From Pestalotiopsis fici W106-1 (lineage: Eukaryota > Ascomycota > Sordariomycetes > Amphisphaeriales > Sporocadaceae), in NCBI RefSeq assembly GCF_000516985.1, contig NW_006917092.1, positions 1,442,619-1,506,618 on the forward strand: DNA of 64,000 bases. The letters run 5' to 3'. This document shows positions 44,920 to 54,848 of this stretch, piece by piece; position 1 is the stretch's first letter, and each line of letters starts with the position of its first letter. The notes under the pieces are model-generated. The model saw only the letters and a program-made list of their open reading frames with translations. It searched no databases and was not told the origin of the DNA. A program made the position numbers and the translations under genes.

Positions 44920-46692
44920 ATGAGTATTGGCATATCTCGGGTCTTCTTTGCGATGTTGTGGGGCTTTCTTCAGCGCTGCAGTCGTCTCATAGTCGGCGCG
45001 AATCCCGAGAACCCTGACCCGATTGTCGAATCAGATTCCTATACACATCCACCCACCATGGCTCCAGATACGAGAAAAGCCTTGTATACTAGAATGCAGC
45101 GTGCTTTTCAGCGCAATGCCAAAGACTTGGGCCAAAAGCGATACCTCCCTCCCGACTGTCTCTCTCAGATATTGACTCATGAGATAGTGGCCTCTCTACT
45201 AAAAGAAGCTCACAGACGAGACTTCAGCCATGAATATATTGCATCGGTGATGCAAAAGGCCCCAAAGACTTTTGCCCTCCTCGTCTATATTGATGCTGTC
45301 GAGAAGTTTGCATCGTTGTATAGGCAGTTTGATGACAGCGCCTTGCCTATAGGCTTTGAGGGACCGTCGGAAAGCGATGGATCCGGCGTCTCTTCATTCC
45401 ACTGGCACGTTGCCTCATTGAGCCCCAAGACGGGCGCCTTTGATGATCAGAGACGGCATCCCGCGTTTGACACTTGGAGTGATGGGTTGATCGAAAATTT
45501 CGAACAGCGCCAATGGATCTTTTTGGCCGTAGAATTCTCGGCTTCCAAATTGCACCACCAGTTTCACCCCATGCAACCTTTACCAATTCTCGAGGGCGAC
45601 TTTCAAAAGAAGAGTGAAGGGCATTTCAGTCTCGTATACAAAGCGAAGCTACCTATATCAATGCAGTTGAATAGGTCCTCTCGAGATGTAAGTAGTTACT
45701 TTGTGTAGTCAAAGCCTCTTGCAAATGCTAATGGAGCATGTAAATCTTAGCTTGCCAGACCAGAACATGTGGCCGTCAAAAAGTTCCGACCCGATGTCAG
45801 GGAGTTTTTCAAAAGAGAGTTTCATAATCTGGAAAAGATTGATACTATAACACACCCCCATCTCATCAGACCTCTAACTACTTTTGAGCAAGGAGAGGAT
45901 CAGTTCATTGTCTTCCCTTGGGCGGATGGCGGTAACCTTCGCGAGTTCTGGGGCCCAAAGTTTAGAGAGACGTCTGTTCTATGGGTGCTCAAGCAGATGC
46001 ATGGTATATCTCAGGCACTCAAGATCTTACACGGCAAAAACGGACGACACGGTGACATTAAACCAGAGAACATTCTACGATTCCGTGGAAGTTCAGCAAG
46101 CGAAAACTCCCTTGTTATCGCAGACGTAGGTTTGGCCAAGTTTCATCAGCTGGCCACATCTCAGCGAGACCATGCCTCATCAATTACCGCTAGCACTGTG
46201 CGTTATGAAGCCCCCGAGATGAATATCGACGATCCAAAACTCCCTCGATCTCGTCGCTACGACATCTGGTCTATCGGCTGTGTCTACTTGGAGTTTGTCA
46301 TCTGGATAACATACGGCGACGCGGCACTGAAGAAATTCAATGCAATGGGACATCATTACAAGTTTTGGGACTTTGACGGGAAATATGACGATTCAAGAGT
46401 AAAGGGAGGCGTCAAGACTCTGCACCCGGATGTCCAAGACATGATCAAGCGGCTGCTCAGCGACCTTCCAAGGCCCTCGGCCCTAAGGGACGTCGTAAAG
46501 ATGATACGCGACGGACTGCTTGTCATTAACCTGGCGAGAGATGCTAGACCGCCACTGACGGTTCGGTGGATCGCTCCGCACCTTTTCGACGTGATGGACG
46601 ACATTTGGACGAGAGCGCAAACCGACCAGACTTATGCTGTCGGTGCTGGAAGACAAACCCCCATTCGGCAACGCCAGGCTAATAGATATTAA
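44920..46692 (+). CDS. Ser/Thr protein kinase-like protein with variant DFG (kinase 2)
   Basis: A 569-aa protein; exons 44920-45687 and 45751-46692 (63-bp intron, phase 0). Order: a hydrophobic N-terminus (SRVFFAMLWGFLQRCSRLIVG, possible membrane anchor; an alternative ATG at 45058 would remove it), a helical domain to about residue 235, then a kinase domain. Motifs: weak Gly loop KKSEGHFSLVYKAKL, VAVKKF (catalytic Lys), HGDIKPENIL (about 355), ADVGLAKF instead of DFG (about 380), YEAPEMNI (about 409) and YDIWSIGCVYLEF. The Asp of D-x-G is kept, so it may still bind Mg-ATP, but Phe-to-Val is unusual. It shares its architecture with kinase 1, including a similar W-(x)4-(M/I)-(D/E)-N-F stretch before the kinase domain. 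It is followed by a HET gene on the same strand. Confidence 0.87.
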
Positions 46693-47019
46693 AGCTCGCC
46701 CTCATCGATGCTCCTTCATCAAGTACTCCCCTAGTGGACGCGACGGCTCGCGACAATCAAGACGATACCCGAGCAAACCTCCAAGCCTCGGCCGACCATG
46801 AATCTCTAACTTTTGATAGTAAATATAACACAGTAAGCACCATAGACGACCTTGAATAGCACCTTTTACTAACAAGTTACAGTACGTATGTTGAACACCA
46901 TACTGCAAGGTATAGCCTAGGACTAACATGAATCTCTTAAATATGTAGCGCATACAGGTGAGTTTCCCAAAAATGTAGAATCAGGTAAATGTTCAGCGAC
47001 AAATCCTAACACAATGTAG
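46693..47019 (+). other. Unresolved 5' exons of the HET gene
   Basis: The HET gene has no in-frame Met after its first sure acceptor (47019), so coding exons must lie here. A disordered frame (DAPSSSTPLVDATARDNQ...) is open from about 46690 and meets a donor gtaagc near 46833. Three CTAAC branch motifs and several AG/GT pairs follow (acceptor-like ttacag, tgtag; donor gtgagt), implying two or three very short exons. I found no path with a start codon that keeps phase throughout. Confidence 0.4.
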
Positions 47020-48897
47020 CAAGCTCAAAATGTCAAAGATGTTTGGATTATCAAGAATGATAACACCTTTGCCCGAAAGCTTCTTCATCAGCTCGAATGG
47101 TCTGATATCAAGCCGGCACTGCCAGAACCAAGATTGTGTAATGACTGCCAACGCATCGACTTTCAGAACCTTGAAGGTTTCCGCCTCGACCCAAAGAAAC
47201 TGCAGCAGAGATCATCCGAGTGCGACTTTTGCGACCTGTGCTACAAGTCTTCTGAGATTGAACAAAGAAGCGACGGAATTGTGCGATTCAAGCCGACAGA
47301 CCGATCATCTTTGATATCTGTCTATGTGGATCCCGGTACGTATGGCTAATATCTCGACATTTTCACCTTGCCACCAAAGCCCTCACTGACAAGTAGTGAT
47401 GAAGAATCCGATACAGACCTGTCGTCATCTTTACCCATCGGCTTCCCCCAGCTTCCAGATCCTGGCAGTGCTGAAGAGACCTTGCTACTCAAGCACTGGC
47501 TTCGAAACTGCGACGAGAACCACACGTGCATTCCATTGAATGATGTCCACTACATGCCTACCAGAGTCATTGATGTCTTTGCTGACTCCAAGGACAAGCT
47601 CAGACTAGTCGAGACATGTGATGAGATCAAGGGTCGCTACGTCGCCGTAAGCCATTGCTGGGGTAATATACCAGACTCGAAAAAGTTCTGCCTGCTGAAC
47701 GAGAACATCGAGGCGCTCAAAGAGAATATTGATTATGCTCAGCTGCCACAGACGTTCCGGGATGTCGTTGACGTTAGCAGGCGACTCGAAGTGCGCTATT
47801 TGTGGCTCGATTCGATTTGTATTATTCAGAACAATAATGACGACTGGGCCTCTGAATCGACCAAGATGGAATCCGTTTACAGCTCATCATACGTCACCAT
47901 TGCAGTCAGCTCGGCAGCTTCGAGTCTTGTCGGACTGCCCAAGCAAAGAGACAAGAGACCATGTGTCCGGATCGGCGACCTCTACTTTGCAAAAGACATT
48001 GACGATTTCGAAACCGATGTGCAAAAGGCAGTATTAAACACTAGAGGATGGGTATTCCAAGAACACGCACTTTCTCGACGATGCATCCATTTCACGACGA
48101 GCCAGATATACTGGGAGTGTGGAGATGGCATCCACTGTGAGACTCTGGCCAAACTATCCAAGTAAGGACCTAGTTATGCACTCATTTCACCTCGAGTGCG
48201 CTTGCTGATATATCCCCATAGCCCCTATGCTGCCTTTTTGGGAGACGCTCATTTCCCAAACATTGCGCAAGAGTACTTCAAGGGCGGCAAGATACTGCAT
48301 TTCCAAGGCATCTTTCAAATGTACTCGAAACTAGCCTTTACCAAAAGGACAGATCGGTCCCTCGCACTCCAAGGTCTCGAGAATCGGCTTGCGAAGACGA
48401 TGAAAACCAAGGTGAAATTCGGAATCCTCGAAAACATGCTCGGGCGAAGTCTTCTGTGGCGGGCGGCTACACCCCGGAGTATGGAGCGCATCACATTTGA
48501 CCAGGATAGAAATGTCCCATCGTGGTCCTGGATGGCGTACCTCGGTGCCATTGCTTACGAGGACGTCCCTTTTGCCGATACCGAGTGGTGCACCGAGAAC
48601 ATTAGGAATCCTTTTGGCGCAGACCGATTTGTTTTCGCGAGAGACTTTGAGCTTGATGATAGCGAAGTGGTGTGGCACATTAGCTACGATCTAGCTGATA
48701 CCGTCCATACGATTGCGCAAAAGTGTGTCATCATTGGCAAAGAGAAGAATAACCGTGAAACGGAGAACAGGATGCATTATGTTCTAATCATTCAACCTTC
48801 CATTGTGCGCGAGGGCTGTTACGAGCGGACTGGAGTTGGGCGTTTGGAGGGGCGGCAGATTTCTGATCAAGAGGGATGCTGGTTGCAAATGCAATAG
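47020..48897 (+). CDS. HET-domain (heterokaryon incompatibility) protein, 5' end incomplete
   Basis: Sure exons: 47020-47339, about 47394-48161 and 48222-48897; the acceptor near 47394-47397 is ambiguous by one codon. The N-terminal part has a Cys-rich lead-in typical of HET proteins (LCNDCQRIDF, then CDFCDLC), probably binding zinc. HET motifs: RYVAVSHCWGN, LPQTFRDVVDVSRRLEVRYLWLDSICIIQ, DWASESTKMESVY and LNTRGWVFQEHALSRRCIHF. HET proteins trigger programmed cell death on non-self fusion in several ascomycetes; that role for this one is inference. The start lies upstream (46693-47019) and could not be fixed. The gene begins directly after kinase 2 on the same strand, so a kinase-HET fusion transcript is conceivable. 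Confidence 0.88.
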
Positions 48898-49099
48898 CTC
48901 CTAGAGACAATTAGAATTGTGATCACATGAGTTTACATATATAATTATTTCATAGATCGTATGTTTCGCTTTTTGAAATGCGTTTTCACGGTTGACACGA
49001 TTATCCTGTATGCCATTGTACTGAAGCATCTGCCCAACGCTCTCACTATCCGTTAGTGCCTAACTGCCCAGTATCTTCCCCGCATCGCGCACTTTAGCA

Positions 49100-49106
49100 T
49101 ATAAAG
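49100..49106 (+). promoter_or_regulatory. TATA box of the aldo/keto reductase gene
   Basis: TATAAAG about 85 bp before the ATG at 49185. Confidence 0.45.
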
Positions 49107-49184
49107 ACAGCACTTAAGGCATCGTGGTTCAGTCAACCAGAACCTAAACCAATAGTTTATGTACGTTTTAAAACAAACTCACAG

Positions 49185-50186
49185 ATGTCTAACCAGCCAG
49201 TCTCTGTAATATTTGGTGGAACTCGGGTTGGCAATCGACATCTGTTTATGCCAGGAAACGGTCTTGAAGTGTTCCTTGACAATTTAGCGGCCCACAGTGT
49301 TACGACTATCGATACAGCACAAAGCTATGGCAACTCGGAGGCGACGATTGGGCACGTTCAAGCAGGAGACAGATTCAGCCTTGACACGAAATGGAGTCCA
49401 TCGCCGAGCGAACCCGGACTGCCATGGGCCACGAAAGACCAGATCACAAATTCTGCTCAGGAAAGTATAGTGAAACTGGGGGTCAAACAAGTGCGAATTC
49501 TTCATTAGGCTCCGCTACTTGAGCAAAGGACTGAAGTTGACCTCTGCCTCTAGGTTGATGTCTTTTTCCTTCACAGGCCGGACCCAAATACACCAATTTC
49601 AGAGACTCTTGACGCAGTCAATATCGTTTATAAGAATGGCATATTTCGGCGCTTTGGGCTCTCTGGCTTTCCGGCGTCTGAAGTCGAAGCAATCCATGCA
49701 CATTGCATCGAACATGGATACCCTCTCCCCGCAGTGTACCAAGGCAGTTACAATCCCTTCAGTCGATCCAAAGAGATTGCCCTGCTTCCGACTCTGCGTA
49801 AGCTAGGCATGGCATTCTATGCCTATGGTCCATCAGCGGGAGGATTTCTAGGCAAGACGGTCGCACAAGTCGAGGAAATGGCGAGCGATTCTGCTCGAGT
49901 TTCTGCTACTTGTCGCCCGTATATCGGAAAACCAATGTACGTGGAAGCACTAGCCAGATGGAATGACACGGCAGATGCTGAAGGCGTGAGTGCAGCCGAG
50001 CTTGCGTATCGATGGGTGGCATGTCATTCGGCGCTGAGCCGAGAGCATGGCGATGCACTGATCATTGGTGCCAGCAGCCCGGAACAGTTGGAGGAGACGC
50101 TAAGTGGCATTGATAGGGGACCGCTTAGCGATACCACATGTGCTAAGATCCATGAAATTTGGGAGAGTATCAAAGTCCCGACATGA
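49185..50186 (+). CDS. Aldo/keto reductase, aflatoxin-aldehyde-reductase-like
   Basis: A 312-aa NADPH-dependent aldehyde/ketone reductase. Exons 49185-49490 and 49554-50186, joined phase 0 as GVKQ-VDVFFLHRPDPNTP across a 63-bp intron (donor gtgcga). The tetrad is visible: Asp and Tyr in TIDTAQSYGNSE, Lys in DTKWSP and His in FFLHRPD. FGLSGFPASEVE, VYQGSYNPFSR and the C-terminal cofactor region ALIIGASSPEQLEETL match the AKR7-like group. Intact and cytosolic. It is co-directional with the PTH11-like gene and near an FAD oxidase and an SDR, so a shared metabolic role is possible. Confidence 0.93.
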
Positions 50187-51065
50187 TCGACAAAGCATAA
50201 GGCATCTACCATCAAACCATGATTAGTAATAATAGACCTGGGAATGCATGTTGGCATGTGTTTGCGACAGCATATGCAGTCGCTCCAAATCATGGCAACT
50301 TTTATAGCCTCCACAAATGTGATTATATGCTGCCAAGTTGTTGGTCGCCATCTAAGAGGTTATCAGGTAGAGCGTTGATTGTCGCAAAATGTTGGTCCGA
50401 GCAAATCTACAGAAGAAAATAGGGGGGAAAAGGCAATAGAAGCAGTCATCCAAATATGATGCACCTTTGCTGGATACAAAATTTTCCGGAATCACGCTGG
50501 CCGGCCACTCAAGTCTTGCTAAACTGTCTAGTGGATGCATTATAGTGTCAACAGAGACCCGACCTCTGGTTTTGCCTCGCGGGAAACCATGATCTTTGCC
50601 AAATCCCGCCAGCGGGCAGCCCAGCAATAGCACAAGAATGATAGTCCCCATCCACCAGCCGGGATAGACTTGAACGGAAATGTCGGGGATTGCATGCAAG
50701 TAGGCGCCGGCTGATGCATTAATGTAAACAACATATCACTATGGATCATGTTAGTGAAATGAGCAATTGGCATTGGTCTATCTTAGCAGTTGTTGATACC
50801 TACCTGCATCTGCAAGGTCGTGCGATGTAAAACTTGGAATTCAGACCAACAGTCCAGTTAACCATCGCGTAGCACGGAAGCGCAAGGGCCTACTGCCAAA
50901 ACTAACTCTTTTCAGCGGCAACACCACTATATGGTCCAACCAATAGCCAAGTCAACAATTGGCCTATAAATACAAAGATTAATCCAACTTTTATAAACGA
51001 TTTTCCTTTAGTTCCCTTGAATATAATTATGAGCTAATTGATCCAGATTAGCAACATAACACGTC
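50187..51065. other. Intergenic; promoter of the PTH11-like receptor
   Basis: No gene seen. A TATA box lies at 50965-50972. Confidence 0.4.
50965..50972 (+). promoter_or_regulatory. TATA box of the first PTH11-like gene
   Basis: TATAAATA about 95-100 bp before the ATG at 51066. Confidence 0.5.
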
Positions 51066-52517
51066 ATGAACTACTCTACCATTCCTCTTGGACAGAATCC
51101 CAATGGTGACCCGCCAAATTTCAATGATCCCCCCAATCTGATAAATACTGTACGCGCTGTCGGAGTCACAATGGCCTTGATCACCATGATACTATTATGC
51201 TTGCGATTGATAATCATCCGCCGCAGCGAGCGAAACTTTGGACTAGATGACGGCAAGTTATTCCACAATTTCAAATGGTCTTCAATATACTAATTCCGCA
51301 TGCTCAGCTTCGGCCATCGTGGCCTTTACGTTGGGATGCGCTTATACAGGGATATCTTGCAGCCGTAAGTGTTTCTCAAGTCGCCTTGACAAGATAAAGG
51401 AATGACATAAGACCAGTGGACAATGTCTCTAGACATTCCTGGGACACACCACTCTCGGCTATTGACCCATCATATTTAAAGGTACAGGACGGTATTTACC
51501 CTGCTCATATCATATACAGCTTGCAACAGAAGCTGACCGAGTAAATAGAAGCTCTTTGTTACAAGTGTCTTCTGCGGTCCGATGCTCTTTTTTTCGAAGT
51601 CATCAATTCTCTTGCTCTATCATGCAGCATTCCATTCGCAAAGGTGGCTCAGAATCAGCGTATATGCATTGCTGGTCATTTTATTCTGCTCTTACTGGAT
51701 GACTGGCAAGTTTAATGCGGCGCAGCTATCAGTAGTATAGAAGATACTAACTGAAAGTACCTAAAGTTCCGCTGTGCTTCAACTATTGCATGCCTCACAA
51801 GGGCAATCCTTGGGATCTTAGCGTGCTCAGCAACTGCAATCACCTAGCCACCCCAGGTCTAGTGCATGCTGCTGCTAATATCGTTACTGACATTGCCATT
51901 ACCGTCCTTCCGCTACCAATTATTGTCAAGCTCAAAATACCTACCGGAAACAAGATAGCTCTGGCCTGTGTATTTGCGACCGGTCTTGTGTAAGTTGCGG
52001 TATTCTTGCAATACGAGCATGACTTCAAGGTTGACCGACCCTGCTTCAGAGCACTAGGGGCTAGCGGTTTAACAGTCTACTATCGCGTGCAAATCATTCG
52101 AGGAGTTGATGCTACCTGGGCAAGTGCGCAAACATACATTTGCATGTGAGTAAAACCGCATTCCACATTGTGAGTCACGGCTAATCAATACAAAGTCAAG
52201 CCGAGGTATACGCATCTATATCCGTTGCCTGTATGCCCTTGCTGGCCAGGTTGATGAGGGTGAAATTCTCGGATACCAAGCTCTACCAAGTTGTATTTCA
52301 AGTATGGTCGCGCTTGAAAGGAACAATGTCTTCGTGGCGTGAGGAAACCAATCACTCGAAACACGGGAGCGAAATGAACGACTGCATTCATCCACATCTG
52401 GACTCGAGTGAGGTTCAGCCGTGTCAAGTTGATCCACAAATTTATAGCTCAAGGATGTTCAAGGAGAATGTTGTCGCACAACCGGGTTCTGTAATCATTG
52501 TCCACGAAGAGGTGTGA
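51066..52517 (+). CDS. PTH11-like seven-helix receptor (rhodopsin-like fungal domain), two GC-AG introns
   Basis: A 368-aa plasma-membrane protein from seven exons: 51066-51252, 51308-51364, 51417-51481, 51549-51705, 51767-51989, 52050-52145 and 52196-52517. Phases agree throughout. Introns 1 (51253-51307) and 4 (51706-51766) start with GCAAGT, preceded by G, and end in AG with TACTAA-type branch sites; the nearby GT alternatives put the next exon out of frame. Seven hydrophobic helices: VRAVGVTMALITMILLCLRL, SAIVAFTLGCAYTGISCS, KLFVTSVFCGPMLFFSKSSI, LRISVYALLVILFCSYWMTG, ANIVTDIAITVLPLPIIVKL, CVFATGLVALGASGLTVYYR and AEVYASISVACMPLLARL. The family motif SRHSWDTPLSAIDPSYLK precedes helix 3. 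The C-tail is polar. PTH11-type receptors are thought to sense host or nutrient cues; the ligand is unknown. It lacks an N-terminal CFEM domain. Confidence 0.88.
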
Positions 52518-52686
52518 TGGATAATATTTCAGACTTAAAGCAACGCAAGAACTGCGGTTGCATTATGGCAGACAAGAAACATGAATATGCAGTAACCAAA
52601 GCAAAAGCCCTATTCGTTTCTCAATCTATAAACTGTGCATTGCCCTACGTCTCCTGACCATCTCGAGCATAGACATCATAATTTGC

Positions 52687-54243
52687 CTATTTGGGCAGCT
52701 TAAACCCACCCAGGACGCCCTTTTGGAACATGCCTTCGGGATCATATTTCCTGCTAACCTCCCTTAGCTTTAAGACACTTTCCTCACCGTAACCAGAAAT
52801 GACATCGTCCTCCTTGAAGGCATAGTTTGTGAATATGTAGCGATGTAGCAATCCCTTCTCAGTCGCAATACTTCGAAGCTCGTCTACAAGCGCCCCAACC
52901 GTTTGGAATATGCGCTCATCGTCCTCTGGGAGCGTCCAGATGGGATTGATCAAGATGACAAGCAACGGACCATCAGAAGGGGGTATGGCCATGGCATTGC
53001 CGCCGGCCTTTTTCGAGTTCTCAAGAAGCGCTTTGGTCAGCGGATGAAATCCAAAGGAGAAGATGAATCCCTCGGCATCCTTGATCTTGGCAAGAGCTTC
53101 TTGCCATTTGTCGTGGAACATTTCCATCATGGATATGTCTGGTTTGACCGTGATTGACGCCCAATATTGGCTTCTCGGTGGTTAGCGATAGTATACAGGT
53201 GGAGTACAAATGGGGAATACACACCGTATGCCATCAGTAGAGAACTTGGACAACTCGTCGCAAAAGTCCAGGTGCTTGGCTGTTCTCATGGTGCACATTT
53301 GCGAGATTTGCGGCTCAATTGAAGTGAAGCGTTGCAGCGACGGGGGATTCTCGATGCCACCAGTGTGATACATGACGCACGACACAGCTTGGTGGCCATA
53401 ACCGTAACCAGCACTGCACATGATGTGGGTATCGATATCTTGTTCATTGTGCACAAAGTCACAAGCACGCTGGAGTACTTCGTTGAAAGTGCCCGGCATG
53501 TAGTATGTTACGCCACCCCAGATGTCGCAAGATTTGATTGTCCTCATCTTGAAAGATGTGACGACGCCAAAGTTGTTGAGGCCACCCTTGAGAGCAATCC
53601 AAAGATCTGCGCGCTCCTCGGCATTGGCCCGCACGAGTACTCCTGATGAAAGGACAACCTCAAACTCGATGACCGAGTCACAGGCGAAGCCTGTACGTGT
53701 CGAGAACATTGATAACCCACCTATTCACATGTTAATCGGCATTTTCCACCAACAAATTTGGAACTCTTGCTCACCCCCGAGAAGGAAGCCAGAAACACCA
53801 ATGCGACCAACACGACCTCCTGGAACGGTAAGGCCATACTTCTCCAGCTCCTGATAGACAGAGGTCCATGTCTCTCCAGCACCAATGGTCACTGTATACT
53901 TGTCGGCGCTAAGTGCCACACCCTTCAATCCTCGCAAGTCAATCGTGATGCCATTGTGAATGTTTGCACTGCCTGCGAACGGAGTATGTCCGCCACCTCG
54001 AATAGCCACTTGGATATTGCCGGAAGTGGCATGGAAGCCAAGTTCCTTGATCAGGTCTTGTACTTGTTGCGCCGTGTTCGGTTGAGCAATGTAACGAGGC
54101 TTCAGCTCATTCTCAAATGCACTAAAGTATGAGTTGTTACTCTTTTCGTACTCGTCGCTACCAGGTTGTGAAATAGTGCAGCTGGAAATGTTGGTCAGAA
54201 CACTCGGAATGTCAAGAATATCATGGTCCGACATAGTGTTCAT
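52687..54243 (-). CDS. FAD-linked oxidoreductase, berberine-bridge/6-hydroxynicotine oxidase type
   Basis: A 482-aa flavoenzyme. Exons (minus strand): 54243-53775, 53720-53225 and 53170-52687; joins LLGG-GLSMFS and DGIR-QYWASITV keep frame. The PCMH-type FAD domain has AIRGGGHTPFAGSANIHNG, whose His (about 86) is the usual covalent 8-alpha FAD attachment site. It continues with GRVGRIGVSGFLLGG and LWIALKGGLNNFGVVTSF. The C-terminal BBE segment is KLREVSRKYDPEGMFQKGVLGG. A second Cys attachment site is not evident in the matching loop (YGLTVPGGRVGRIG), so FAD is probably held by one bond. No signal peptide is seen, unlike many secreted members. It would oxidise alcohols, amines or sugars with O2. 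It is convergent with the PTH11-like gene. Confidence 0.9.
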
Positions 54244-54848
54244 AGCGGACGGTACACCTCAAAGTACCTGATATTCTATGATCGACCTAAATGGAAGAAG
54301 CACCTTTTATCTAAGCTATTTACAAATTTTGATCCGTGAATGGTGCTATGTTTTTATAGACACTACGAGAGTTGTGGGATGGCACAGGGCAGATGCAGCC
54401 GAACAATCGCTCATGCAGTTGGTTCCTGGAGTTTCCTGTCGTTGGTTGTTAATGCCGTACCAAGGTTACTGGAATGGAGCTCTGTACCAACAGTGGAACA
54501 GCCCAAGATTCGGTTGGTTCAGCGCCATTGGAGTACCCGCTAACTGTAAACTTCAACCCCTCCCAAGACTGCCCTCACTCCCGAATGGCGTATTTCTGTT
54601 AGCCACCACCTCGAAGCAATTATTGATTCTCCAACCGCTTGTCGTTAAGACTCGCCATTACGAAAATTGGGTCTTGCAACTTTACGCTACGTCGCAACTC
54701 TTGGGAGATATGTATGATCTGATGCCTGGCTGGGTGCCTCCCTTAGCCATTGGAGCTAGAAGTTGGCACTTCGGCGTGCAAGTCAAGACAAAACTACCTA
54801 GGTAGGTAGTTTAGATTGAATGCATAGGTAGATTTTCCATTTTCTAGA
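54244..54848. other. Intergenic between FAD oxidase and second HET gene
   Basis: A plus-strand ATG frame of 175 codons (54278-54805) is open but has no recognisable domain and overlaps the FAD gene's promoter. It is not called as a gene. Confidence 0.35.
54791..54812. repeat. 22-bp palindrome downstream of the second HET gene
   Basis: AAACTACCTA-GG-TAGGTAGTTT: perfect 10-bp arms around GG, 37 bp beyond the HET stop codon. It belongs to the same CCTAGGTA-type motif seen elsewhere in intergenic DNA here. A 3'-end role is unproven. Confidence 0.75.

Noticed and set aside
54278..54805. 175-codon plus-strand ORF between FAD oxidase and HET gene
   Set aside because: ATG present but the translation is Trp/Leu-rich without motifs, and it occupies the promoter of the FAD gene.
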